From: Virgifigura deserti
Lineage (GTDB): Bacteria; Pseudomonadota; Alphaproteobacteria; Dongiales; Dongiaceae
NCBI GenBank assembly: GCA_003576685.1
Contig: QOZR01000021.1
Coordinates: 1-43,045, forward strand
Length of the DNA stretch: 43,045 nucleotides
Direction of reading: 5' to 3'
Position numbers and translations under genes: made by a program
In this document: positions 15,986 through 24,020 of the stretch, one piece after another
Layout of the letters: each line of letters starts with the position of its first letter
Position numbering within the stretch: the stretch's first letter is position 1
The notes under the pieces: model-generated
The model's database searches: none
Seen by the model: the letters and a program-made list of their open reading frames with translations, nothing else
What the model was told of the DNA's origin: nothing

Positions 15986-17575
15986 TTATTCGGCGGCGCT
16001 TTCCCCGCGGCGTTCCTCCGGGCGGCCGTCGGTGTAGGTGCTCCTCGGCCGGCTCGAACCAGGCTCGGGCTTGCCCTCCAGCGGCGGGAGCGCCTTGGCC
16101 TTCTCGAGATCGATGCCGGCGCCTTCGGCAACCCGCCGGCCGTAATCCTCGTCGCAATGCCAGAAATGCCAGATCATGCGGAGCGCGATCGGCTCCGGGC
16201 ACTGATTCATGTCGGCGACCAGATTGTCGATCAGATCATCGCGCTCCCAATCCTCGAACGTCCGGTAGCGGTCGCCCGCCTGCTTGTAGTCATCGGCCGT
16301 CCGGCTGGTCTGGTAGCGGCCGAGATGGCCTTCGACCCACTGGTGATAGTCCTTTGCCGGCTTCGGCGCCTCCCGAAGCCCGCCCATCACGCTCGGCTCG
16401 TAATTGACATGCGGGTTCTCGCCGCCGCCATCGACATAGAACGCCATCTGACCATCGCGCTGGTTGGTTCGGGTCTCGGCTTCCGGGGAGTTGATCGGGA
16501 GTTGCAGGTAGTTCGGGCCGACGCGATAGCGCTGCGTGTCGGAGTAGGACAGCGTCCGGCCCTGCAGCATCTTGTCGTCGGAGAAGTCGATTCCATCCAC
16601 CAGAACACCGGTCCCGAAGGCCGACTGCTCGACCTCCGCGAAGAAGTTGGCCGGATTACGGTCGAGCACCAGCCGGCCAACCGGCAACAGCGGGAACTGG
16701 TCCTCCGGCCACCGCTTCGTGTCGTCCAGCGGGTCGAAATCGAGCTCCGGATGCGCATCGTCCGACATGATCTGCACGCACAGTTCCCACTCGGGAAAAT
16801 CGCCGCGCTCGATCGCGTCGTAGAGGTCCCGCGTCGCATGGCCGACGTCCCGCGCCTGGATCTCGGCCGCCTGCTTGCTCGTGAGGTTCTTCACGCCGAG
16901 CTTCGGCTCGAACGAGAACTTGCAGAGCACCGCCACGCCCTGATCGTTCACCAGCTTGTAGGTGTTCACGCTGGAGCCCTCCATATGCCGATAGTCGGCC
17001 GGGATGCCCCACGGGCTCTTCACCCAGGTCACCATGTGCAGCGCCTCCGGCGACTGGGACACGAAGTCGTAGAAGCGCCATGGCTCCTGGCGGTTGCTGA
17101 CCGGATCCGGCTTGAAAGCGTGAATCATGTCCGGGAACTTGATGGCGTCGCGGATGAAGAAGATCTTCAGATTGTTGCCGACGAGATCCCAGACGCCGTC
17201 CACCGTCTTGAACTTGACCGCGAACCCGCGCGGATCGCGCGCCGTCTCCGGCGAATCCTTGCTGCCGATGACAGTCGAGAACCGAATGAAGACAGGGGTC
17301 CGGACGCCTGCCTGCGTCAGCACCTTGGCCCGTGTGTACTTGCCGGCCGGCTCGTCGCCGATCTTGCCATAGGCCTCGAAATAACCGTGCGCACCGGTGC
17401 CGCGCGCGTGGACGACGCGTTCGGGGATGCGCTCGCGGTCGAAATGCGTGATCTTCTCGATGAACTGATAATTCTCGAGGGTGGCGGGGCCCCGCTCCCC
17501 GACGCTGCGGAGGCTCTGATTGTCCGACACCGGATGCCCCTGACGGGTGGTCAATTTGTTCTGTTCTTCGCCCAT
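15986..17575 (-). CDS. katA: catalase, monofunctional heme type (small subunit clade)
   Basis: This 529-residue cytoplasmic enzyme dismutates hydrogen peroxide. The active-site histidine is in the signature RIPERVVHARGTGAHGYF. The distal asparagine is in DLVGNNLKIFFIRD. The proximal heme tyrosine is in RTLSYSDTQRYRVGPNY. The start MGEEQNKLTTRQGHPVSDNQ has a GGGAGAG site and matches the family N-terminus. There is no C-terminal flavodoxin-like domain, so it is a small-subunit catalase with a short charged tail. It has its own upstream gap of 120 bases from the CdhR-type gene and converges with the GNAT gene. Peroxide-responsive regulation is likely, but no binding site was identified. Confidence 0.95.
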   Translation of the reverse strand: MGEEQNKLTTRQGHPVSDNQSLRSVGERGPATLENYQFIEKITHFDRERIPERVVHARGTGAHGYFEAYGKIGDEPAGKYTRAKVLTQAGVRTPVFIRFSTVIGSKDSPETARDPRGFAVKFKTVDGVWDLVGNNLKIFFIRDAIKFPDMIHAFKPDPVSNRQEPWRFYDFVSQSPEALHMVTWVKSPWGIPADYRHMEGSSVNTYKLVNDQGVAVLCKFSFEPKLGVKNLTSKQAAEIQARDVGHATRDLYDAIERGDFPEWELCVQIMSDDAHPELDFDPLDDTKRWPEDQFPLLPVGRLVLDRNPANFFAEVEQSAFGTGVLVDGIDFSDDKMLQGRTLSYSDTQRYRVGPNYLQLPINSPEAETRTNQRDGQMAFYVDGGGENPHVNYEPSVMGGLREAPKPAKDYHQWVEGHLGRYQTSRTADDYKQAGDRYRTFEDWERDDLIDNLVADMNQCPEPIALRMIWHFWHCDEDYGRRVAEGAGIDLEKAKALPPLEGKPEPGSSRPRSTYTDGRPEERRGESAAE

Positions 17576-17695
17576 TGCACTCTCCCAAACAGAGCGGGCC
17601 GGCGGCCGCGCGACCCGATACACCTCATCAAGTCAACTCGGTGCCGGGATTGTGGTTCCGGACGAAGGCGGAAAATCCGCGGCTGGCTGATGCAG

Positions 17696-18703
17696 TTAGG
17701 AGTCCTTGGCGGCAGGACCTTGGGAATCGAGGCTCCGGCGCCGTCTCGTCTCACGCGGACTTTCGCCGAAGCGGTTGCGAAAGGCGCGTGCAAACGCCGA
17801 CGCCGATCCGAACCCGACCGTGGCGGCGATCTCGGTCATGCTCTTGCGTCCGTCGAGGATAAGCCGCCGGCCCGCATTGAGCCGCATGGCGAGATAGTAG
17901 TCGCGCGGCGCCATGCCGACAGTCTGAAGAAAGAGGATTTCCATCGTCCGCGCGCTCACGCCACTGCGTTTGGCGATCGCTGGAATCGGCAGCGGCTGCT
18001 CGATCCGCGCCTCCATGATCCGGATCGCTTTCGCCACTCTCGGCTCGTTCCAGTCGAGACGGCCGACGGAGACGATCGGCTGCGGGTCCTCCGGCGCGCG
18101 GGACTGGTCGTAGATGAAGATGCTGGCGACATCCAAGGCAAGCGCGTAACCCTGACGGGCGCGAATCAGGTTCAGCATCAGCTCGAGGGCCGGCGAAGCG
18201 CCCCCTGTCGTGAAGCGTGCGCCATCGATGACGAACCGGTCCGGGCGTACGTCGACGTCCGGAAAGCGGGCGGCAAACTCCTCGAGGTCCTCCCAATGCG
18301 TCGTGGCGCGGCATCCGTTGAGAAGGCCGGCGAGCGCGATCACCCAGGCGCCCGCCTCCACGCCGCCGATCGGCACACCGCGGCGCGCGACCCGGCGGAG
18401 TCCGGCCATCAGCGCGGGCGTGCTGTGCCGGAAGATATTAAAGGCCGCCACGACGATGAGCGTGTCGCGGATATCGTCCGGATCGAACACGGCCTCGACG
18501 GGAATAGGGAGCTGGCCCGAGGTCATGACGGCGCGGCCGTCCGGCGACAGAAGGCGGTAGCGATAGAGGGTCCGGCCCGATGCGCGGTTCGCTGCCCGGA
18601 GCGGCTCCATCGTCGAGGCGAGCGAAAGCATTGAAGCGTCCGGAAGGACGAGGAGATCGACGTCGAGCCGGTCGTCGGAGGGCGAGAAAATTCCGCTGGC
18701 CAT
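17696..18703 (-). CDS. cdhR: GlxA/CdhR-type transcriptional regulator (DJ-1/PfpI domain plus AraC HTH)
   Basis: This 335-residue regulator has an N-terminal class I glutamine amidotransferase-like (DJ-1/PfpI) sensing domain, about residues 15-190, and a C-terminal AraC double helix-turn-helix, about 225-325 (IPAIAKRSGVSARTMEILFLQTVGMAPRDYYLAMRLNAGRRLI...FGSASAFARAFRNRFGESPRE). This architecture is that of GbdR/CdhR/ArgR-type regulators of quaternary amine and arginine use. It is divergent from the carnitine degradation genes with a 96-base shared control region, exactly the position of the carnitine regulator CdhR. It most likely activates cdhC-cdhA when carnitine is present. The open frame continues far upstream, but that part is antisense to the neighbouring genes. 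Confidence 0.85.
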   Translation of the reverse strand: MASGIFSPSDDRLDVDLLVLPDASMLSLASTMEPLRAANRASGRTLYRYRLLSPDGRAVMTSGQLPIPVEAVFDPDDIRDTLIVVAAFNIFRHSTPALMAGLRRVARRGVPIGGVEAGAWVIALAGLLNGCRATTHWEDLEEFAARFPDVDVRPDRFVIDGARFTTGGASPALELMLNLIRARQGYALALDVASIFIYDQSRAPEDPQPIVSVGRLDWNEPRVAKAIRIMEARIEQPLPIPAIAKRSGVSARTMEILFLQTVGMAPRDYYLAMRLNAGRRLILDGRKSMTEIAATVGFGSASAFARAFRNRFGESPRETRRRRSLDSQGPAAKDS

Positions 18704-18799
18704 GCGCGTTCCGTATAAAATGCTGCGGAAACAGTATCGCGCTCGTCGACGGAATGCCTCACCTTCTTGAAATCGAGGCGAGAAATATTGGGAGGAAAA
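18704..18799. promoter_or_regulatory. shared control region of the regulator and carnitine operon
   Basis: A 96-base divergent intergenic region. It contains an interrupted inverted repeat TTCCG (18709-18713) / CGGAA (18726-18730) and a further direct CGGAA at 18750-18754. TATAAAAT lies within the repeat spacer and could be a -10 element. These are candidate CdhR contacts; the assignment is inference. A strong ribosome binding site (GGAGG, 18791-18795) precedes the plus-strand gene. Confidence 0.4.
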
Positions 18800-19705
18800 A
18801 TGTCCCTTGCGATGAACCGTGACGTCTTCATCACCTGTGCCCTGACGGGCGCCGGTGACACGACCGGTCGTTCCGACAAGGTGCCGGTCACGCCCCAGCA
18901 GATCGCCGAGGCGGCCATCGAAGCCGCTGAAGCCGGCGCGGCCGTCGCGCACATCCATGTCCGTAATCCGCAGACGGGTGCTGGCACACGCGATCCCGCG
19001 CTCTACCGGGAAGTGGTTGAGCGGATTCGCTCGTCCGGGACCGACATCGTCATCAACCTGACGGCCGGCATGGGCGGGGACCTGACGCTCGGCTCCGCCG
19101 AGAAGCCCCTGCCGCCGGCCGAGACGGGCACCGACATGGCCGGAGCGACGGAACGCCTCGCCCACGTCTCCGACCTCCTGCCGGACATCTGCACGCTCGA
19201 TTGCGGCACGATGAATTTCGGCGAGGGCGACTATGTGATGACCAACACGCCGGCGATGCTGCGCGAAATGGCGCGGCAGATCCAGGCGCTGGGCGTGCGC
19301 TGCGAGATCGAGATCTTCGACACCGGCCATCTGGTGCTCGCGAAGTACCTCGTCGATCAGGGCCTCATCGACGACCCCGTTCTCGTTCAGCTCTGCATGG
19401 GCATTCCATGGGGCGCGCCGGACGACATCGGCACCCTGATGTCGCTGGTCAACAACCTTCCCGAGAATTGGATCTTCTCGGCCTTCTCGATCAGCCGCAA
19501 CCAGCTTCCCTATGTCGCCATGGCCGTGCTCGCCGGCGGCAATGTCCGGGTCGGGCTCGAGGACAATATCTGGCTCGACAAGGGCGTTCTCGCCACCAAC
19601 GGCGCGCTCGTCGAACGGGCCGCGACGATCGTGACCAATATGGGCGCACGGGTTCTCACGCCCGACGAGGTCCGCGCCAAGTTGAAGCTGAAGAAGCGGG
19701 GCTGA
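18800..19705 (+). CDS. cdhC: BKACE enzyme, dehydrocarnitine cleavage (3-keto-5-aminohexanoate cleavage family)
   Basis: The product of 301 residues is a zinc-dependent beta-keto acid cleavage enzyme that transfers a two-carbon unit from 3-dehydrocarnitine to acetyl-CoA, giving betainyl-CoA and acetoacetate. Family features: VFITCALTGAG at the start, the metal-binding histidines in AHIHVRNPQTG, CTLDCGTMNFG, and the C-terminal GGNVRVGLEDNIW with the metal-liganding Glu. The start at 18800 has GGAGG at ideal spacing; a later ATG at 18812 is less well placed. BKACE enzymes vary in substrate, but placement between a CdhR-type regulator and carnitine dehydrogenase fixes the likely one. It is 6 bases from the next gene. 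Confidence 0.88.
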   Translation: MSLAMNRDVFITCALTGAGDTTGRSDKVPVTPQQIAEAAIEAAEAGAAVAHIHVRNPQTGAGTRDPALYREVVERIRSSGTDIVINLTAGMGGDLTLGSAEKPLPPAETGTDMAGATERLAHVSDLLPDICTLDCGTMNFGEGDYVMTNTPAMLREMARQIQALGVRCEIEIFDTGHLVLAKYLVDQGLIDDPVLVQLCMGIPWGAPDDIGTLMSLVNNLPENWIFSAFSISRNQLPYVAMAVLAGGNVRVGLEDNIWLDKGVLATNGALVERAATIVTNMGARVLTPDEVRAKLKLKKRG

Positions 19706-19711
19706 ACGATC

Positions 19712-21208
19712 ATGACCGATGTCAGGACCGCCGCCGTCATCGGCGGTGGCGTGATCGGCGGCGGCTGGGCCGCCAGGCTGGTGCAGAATGGGATCGACGT
19801 CGCGGTCTTCGATCCGGATCCGGAGGCCGAGCGCAAGATCGGCGAGGTCATGGCCAATGCGGACCGCGCCTTTGCGAAGCTCACCAACGCGCCGCAAGGC
19901 CGGAAGGGTGTGCTGCGTTTCGTGGACAGCGTCGCGGAGGCCGTCCGTGACGCCGACTTCATCCAGGAGAGCGCGCCGGAACGCATCGACCTGAAGAAGA
20001 AGCTTTTTGCCGAGGTCGACGCGCATGCCCGACCGGACACGCTCATCGGCTCCTCCACCTCCGGCCTCCTTCCCTCCGACCTCCAGTCCGAGATGCGCCA
20101 TCCCGAGCGCCTCGTCGTCGCCCACCCCTTCAACCCCGTCTATCTGCTGCCGCTCGTCGAGATCGTCGGCGGAAAGCAGACGACGCCGGAGACGATCGCC
20201 CGGGCCAAGGCGTTCTATGCCTCGATCGGCATGAAGCCGCTCCATGTGCGGAAGGAGATCGACGCCTTCATTGGGGACCGGCTACTCGAAGCGCTCTGGC
20301 GGGAGGCGCTCTGGCTTGTCCAGGACGACGTGGCCACCGTCGAGGAGATCGACGACGTCGTCCGCTATTCCTTCGGCTTGCGGTGGGCGCAGATGGGGAC
20401 GTTCATGGTCTATCGGATCGCCGGGGGCGAGGCGGGCATGCGCCACTTCATGGCGCAGTTCGGCCCGGCGCTCAAATGGCCTTGGACCAAGCTCATGGAC
20501 GTGCCGGAACTGACGGACGAACTGGTCGACAAGATCGCGCGGCAGTCCGACGCGCAGGCGGGCCAGCTCTCGATCCGCGAGCTCGAGCGCATTCGCGACG
20601 ACAATCTGGTGGCCATCCTTCAAGCGCTTCGGGCCCAGAACAGCGGCAAGGGCTGGGGCGCCGGCGAAGTCCTGAAACAGCATGAAGACCGGCTTTACGA
20701 CAACGCCCACCGCGATGCCGCGGACGCAGAGCATGACATATCACAGCCGCTGCGCCTGCTCGACTGCACCGTGCAGCCCGACTGGACGGACTATAACGGC
20801 CATATGACGGAGAGTCGCTATCTGCAGGTCTTCGGCGATGCGAGCGATGCCCTGCTTCGATTCATCGGCATCGACCGCGACTATCTGGCCGCCGGGCACA
20901 GCTATTACACGGTCGAGACGCATATCATGCATAAGAGCGAGGTCGCTGCGCTCGAGCCGCTCTATGTGACGACGCAGATCCTCGCCGCCGACGAGAAGCG
21001 TCTGCATGTCTTTCACCGGATCCATCACGCGCGGACCGACGATGTCATCGCCTCGGCCGAACAGATGCTTCTCCACGTCGACACGAAGGCGCAGAAGGCC
21101 TGCCCCGCCGAGGCACTCGTCGCGGCCAGGGTCCGTGACCTCTGCGCCGCGCACGCTGCGCTCGACCGGCCGGCCGATGCCGGGCGCTCGGTGGGGCTGA
21201 GGCGCTGA
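19712..21208 (+). CDS. cdhA: L-carnitine 3-dehydrogenase fused to a hot-dog thioesterase (betainyl-CoA thioesterase)
   Basis: This 498-residue protein has two parts. Residues 1 to about 320 are an NAD-dependent 3-hydroxyacyl-type dehydrogenase with the nucleotide motif AVIGGGVIGGGWAA and the family signatures SSTSGLLPSDLQ and HPFNPVYLLPLVEIVGG; this part oxidises carnitine to dehydrocarnitine. After a linker, residues about 345-480 form a 4-hydroxybenzoyl-CoA-like hot-dog domain (DYNGHMTESRYLQVFGDASD), which hydrolyses betainyl-CoA to glycine betaine. Single-domain dehydrogenases are about 320 residues, so this is the fused form found in rhizobia. With CdhC it completes carnitine to betaine plus acetoacetate. 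The ribosome binding site is weak; it is probably translated by coupling to the upstream gene. Confidence 0.92.
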   Translation: MTDVRTAAVIGGGVIGGGWAARLVQNGIDVAVFDPDPEAERKIGEVMANADRAFAKLTNAPQGRKGVLRFVDSVAEAVRDADFIQESAPERIDLKKKLFAEVDAHARPDTLIGSSTSGLLPSDLQSEMRHPERLVVAHPFNPVYLLPLVEIVGGKQTTPETIARAKAFYASIGMKPLHVRKEIDAFIGDRLLEALWREALWLVQDDVATVEEIDDVVRYSFGLRWAQMGTFMVYRIAGGEAGMRHFMAQFGPALKWPWTKLMDVPELTDELVDKIARQSDAQAGQLSIRELERIRDDNLVAILQALRAQNSGKGWGAGEVLKQHEDRLYDNAHRDAADAEHDISQPLRLLDCTVQPDWTDYNGHMTESRYLQVFGDASDALLRFIGIDRDYLAAGHSYYTVETHIMHKSEVAALEPLYVTTQILAADEKRLHVFHRIHHARTDDVIASAEQMLLHVDTKAQKACPAEALVAARVRDLCAAHAALDRPADAGRSVGLRR

Positions 21209-21214
21209 ACCGGT

Positions 21215-21241
21215 GAGTAGGCGCCGCTCAGGTGCCTACTC
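21215..21241. terminator. bidirectional terminator-like hairpin
   Basis: An 11-bp stem GAGTAGGCGCC/GGTGCCTACTC with one G-T wobble and a 5-base loop lies 6 bases after the carnitine dehydrogenase stop. Its right arm contains the stop codon of the convergent lipoprotein gene. It lacks a long T-run on either side. Confidence 0.6.
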
Positions 21242-21676
21242 CTCGACGGCCCTGCAGTCATTGCCGTTGAACGAGAAGGCCGTGACGATGCCGGACGGTG
21301 AGATCGTGAATTGGGTCTCGCAGCTTTTACGATGAGTGACGACGGGCGTCGTTACCGGCACATATGTCGTCGTCGTGTCCGTATATTTGCTGACGGTTCT
21401 GTCCCCGTCCTCATAGACCGTCGCCTTTCCGGAGTCGTGCGTCGTGATCGGCTCGTAGGTCGTGTTCCCCCCGGTCTGGTAAGTGTACTCGTCGTAGTAC
21501 CGCAGCACCTTCGAACCATCATTCGACGTATATACGCTGTCCGGCACGCCCCAAGCCGAAACCAGACGCTGCTCGGTGTGGCCGACCCAGCCGCTTATGA
21601 GCTGACGGTATCCGGCAGTCGTCGCGAAGCAACCTGACAGCAAAGCCGCACAGAAAAAGGCCCCCAACAAACGCAT
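21236..21676 (-). CDS. small outer-membrane-type lipoprotein
   Basis: This 146-residue protein has a signal sequence ending in a lipobox L-L-S-G-C (Cys16), so it is lipid-anchored. The mature part begins with a segment (LISGWVGHTEQRLVSAWGVPDSVYTSNDGSKVLRYY) of the kind seen in SmpA/OmlA-like small lipoproteins, where it typically supports envelope integrity. A Thr/Tyr/Val-rich strand region follows (TDTTTTYVPVTTPVV). Two cysteines near the C-terminus could form a disulfide. The ATG at 21676 is preferred over an adjacent GTG. It is monocistronic and converges on the carnitine operon. The function is unknown beyond the envelope location. Confidence 0.8.
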   Translation of the reverse strand: MRLLGAFFCAALLSGCFATTAGYRQLISGWVGHTEQRLVSAWGVPDSVYTSNDGSKVLRYYDEYTYQTGGNTTYEPITTHDSGKATVYEDGDRTVSKYTDTTTTYVPVTTPVVTHRKSCETQFTISPSGIVTAFSFNGNDCRAVEE

Positions 21677-21846
21677 CACTTTGACATCCCCCCATTTTAT
21701 AAGAGCGACTCCGCCAAACGCGGAAGACTTGAATATTCAACGGCATAATACGAATGAAACGCCGGCGCCGCAGGGCACGCACCTGGATCAAACACGCTTC
21801 CGGATGAACCCTGGATGAACACCGAGGCGGATCGGGGCGACGAAGG

Positions 21847-22749
21847 TCAGGACGGGCAGGACCCTGCCTTCCTGCCGTCCTGCTGGACCCCCAGGTCGCG
21901 AGCCACGGAAACGAAGGCCTGGATGATCCGGGACCCTTCCCTCTCCTTCAGATAGGCGACGTGGGCAATCGTCTCGATCCGGCAGTCGTGGATCGGAAGC
22001 CCGACGAGATTCGGATGCGGGATGAACTCGATGTCGGACACGACGCCGACGCCGAGGCCCCGCTCCACGGCCATCCAGACGGCCTCGCGACTGCCGAATT
22101 CGAGCACCGGATTGATCCGGACACGATGATCGGCGAGAGCCTGTTCGAAAGCGAGGCGCGTCGTCGAGCCCTCCTCGCGGAGGACTACCTGCTCGTCGGA
22201 GAAATCATGAATCGACACGGTCCTGCGTCCGGCCCAGGGATGGCTCCGGTTCACGAAGGCGACGACCGGATGCCGGCTATAGGGGATCGCGACGACGCGG
22301 GAATCGTCTTCGACATGCGCCAGAACGGCGACGTCAATCGAAAACTCGAGGAGCTGCTGAAGAACCTCCCGCGAATTGCGGATCATCACCATCAGGCGGA
22401 CGCCGGGATACAGGCGATGGAAGCTCGCCAGCATTTCGGTCACGTGATAGGGCCCCACCGCGCCGACCTTCAGCGTACCCCGCTGCAGGCCCCCGAGGCC
22501 CCGGAGCAGGTCGCTTGCGTCCTGCTCGAGTGTCATGAGCCGCTGCGTCAGGGTGTGGAGCTGACGGCCCGCATCAGTCAGTTCGACGCGGCGCCCGCGC
22601 CGGACGAAGAGCTCGACCTTGAAATAGTCTTCAAGATCCCGGACTTGGCTCGTGATCGTGGGCTGACCGATATTCAGCTTGCGGGACGCGGCTGTGAAGC
22701 CACCCTCGCTGGCCACGGCATGGAAAGATCGGAGCTGTGTATGAAGCAT
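21847..22749 (-). CDS. LysR family transcriptional regulator
   Basis: This 300-residue regulator has the N-terminal winged helix-turn-helix (FHAVASEGGFTAASRKLNIGQPTITSQVRDLEDYFKVELFVRR) and a periplasmic-binding-protein-like effector domain. It is divergent from the alcohol dehydrogenase and phosphonate importer genes, with 100 bases between the starts. That is the classic arrangement of a LysR activator and its target operon, so its effector is probably the phosphonate or its aldehyde/alcohol derivative. No ribosome binding site is visible at the ATG, but the N-terminus matches the family exactly, so the start is firm. Confidence 0.92.
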   Translation of the reverse strand: MLHTQLRSFHAVASEGGFTAASRKLNIGQPTITSQVRDLEDYFKVELFVRRGRRVELTDAGRQLHTLTQRLMTLEQDASDLLRGLGGLQRGTLKVGAVGPYHVTEMLASFHRLYPGVRLMVMIRNSREVLQQLLEFSIDVAVLAHVEDDSRVVAIPYSRHPVVAFVNRSHPWAGRRTVSIHDFSDEQVVLREEGSTTRLAFEQALADHRVRINPVLEFGSREAVWMAVERGLGVGVVSDIEFIPHPNLVGLPIHDCRIETIAHVAYLKEREGSRIIQAFVSVARDLGVQQDGRKAGSCPS

Positions 22750-22767
22750 TGATTTTTACAATGGCAA

Positions 22768-22798
22768 CGATAGAAACTTTGGATTGGATCGATAGAAA
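22768..22798. promoter_or_regulatory. paired direct repeats, probable LysR operator
   Basis: Two identical 9-bp copies of CGATAGAAA begin at 22768 and 22790, 22 bases apart, which is about two helical turns. They sit in the 100-base divergent region between the LysR gene and the alcohol dehydrogenase gene. Spacing on one face of the DNA fits binding by two regulator dimers; this is inferred, not shown. Confidence 0.5.
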
Positions 22799-22849
22799 GA
22801 GTCAAGGGCACAATACCTCGCTGGATATGCTCGCAAGCGGGGGCGATTG

Positions 22850-23941
22850 GTGTGGAGATTCCATAATCCGGTAAGGGTCCGCTTCGGTGCCGGCGCCATT
22901 GAGGAGGTCGGCGCGCTTGTCGCAGGGCGCCCCTATTGCCTCGTAACCTATGACGAGCCGGCCTTCGCCGAAATATCTGCCCGGATCCGCGCGACGGCGG
23001 GCAACCCCGCCATTCTTATCGACGACGTTCAGCCGAATCCCGATTTCTCCAACCTGACGGAACTCTGCGCCCGATACGGCGAGGCGAGGCCTGCGCCACG
23101 CGTCATCGTGGCGGTCGGGGGCGGGTCCGTCATGGACTCCGCCAAGGTGCTGGCCGTCGCCGACGGCGATTTCTCGCGCGTCAGCCGCCATCTCGAGCAG
23201 CGCGGCGCGGAAGATCGGCGCGAAGCCGTTCCCATCATCGCCGTTCCGACGACGGCGGGGACAGGGAGCGAGATGACCTGCTGGGGCACGGTCTGGCATG
23301 CGGAAGCCGGCCGCAAATATTCGCTGTCGCGCTCCGATCTATATGCAGAATGGGCCGTCGTCGACCCGGAGCTTACCCTGGGCGCTCCGCGGTCGCTCAC
23401 CGTAGCGACCGGGCTCGACGCGCTGTCGCATGCGCTCGAGAGCCTGTGGAACGTGAACCACAATCCGGTTTCCGGCGCGCTCGCCGTCGCGGCGGCGCGT
23501 GAGATGATCGAGACCCTCCCCCGCCTCGTCGACGACCTCGGCAATCTTGACCTGCGCACGCGGGTCGCCAAGGCGGCCCTTCTCGCCGGGCTCGCCTTCT
23601 CGAATACCAAGACCGCTCTCGCCCATAACATCTCCTACCCGATTACGCTCCGGCACGGTATCCCGCATGGCCTCGCCTGCTCCTTCAGCCTGCCAATGGT
23701 CATGCGGAGCGCCGTTGGCGCGAGTGCCGAGTGCGATGCGGCTTTGGCCGCGATTTTCGACGGCGACTTGAAGCGAGGCGCCGACCGGCTGGAAGGGTTT
23801 CTCGCCTCGCTGGGGGTTTCCGTCGAGACCGCCGACTACGGCATCTCCGAGGCGGAATGGCGGGAGATCGTCGAGGAGGCCTTTCGCGGGGAGCGGGGGC
23901 GAAACTTCATCGGAGCGAAGGATGGCTTTCTAAGCCGATAG
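22850..23941 (+). CDS. iron-containing alcohol dehydrogenase, phosphonoacetaldehyde reductase-like
   Basis: This group III iron-dependent dehydrogenase has 363 residues. The nucleotide-binding GGGS (VAVGGGSVMDSAK) and PTTAGTGSE are present, as are the metal ligands in TGLDALSHALE and RHGIPHGLACSFSLP. The likely start is a GTG at 22850 with GGGGG six bases upstream; a TTG three bases earlier is too close to it. It leads an operon with a phosphonate importer and is controlled from the divergent LysR gene. Relatives reduce phosphonoacetaldehyde to 2-hydroxyethylphosphonate in biosynthesis. Next to an importer the reverse oxidation of an imported hydroxyalkylphosphonate is more likely. Function rests on family resemblance and context. 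Confidence 0.8.
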   Translation: MWRFHNPVRVRFGAGAIEEVGALVAGRPYCLVTYDEPAFAEISARIRATAGNPAILIDDVQPNPDFSNLTELCARYGEARPAPRVIVAVGGGSVMDSAKVLAVADGDFSRVSRHLEQRGAEDRREAVPIIAVPTTAGTGSEMTCWGTVWHAEAGRKYSLSRSDLYAEWAVVDPELTLGAPRSLTVATGLDALSHALESLWNVNHNPVSGALAVAAAREMIETLPRLVDDLGNLDLRTRVAKAALLAGLAFSNTKTALAHNISYPITLRHGIPHGLACSFSLPMVMRSAVGASAECDAALAAIFDGDLKRGADRLEGFLASLGVSVETADYGISEAEWREIVEEAFRGERGRNFIGAKDGFLSR

Positions 23942-24020
23942 ACGGAAGGTTGAACAAGAAGAGCCCTGGAAAGGGACTGATCGCAAAAACAGATCACTTG
24001 CAACCGTTGGGAGGAAGACA

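Noticed and set aside
15812..18634. Long plus-strand open frame opposite the catalase and regulator genes
   Set aside because: Shadow of katA and the CdhR-type gene; no recognisable domain and no ribosome binding site.
18704..20245. Upstream extension of the CdhR-type reading frame on the minus strand
   Set aside because: It lies antisense to the carnitine genes and has no family similarity; the regulator starts at 18703.
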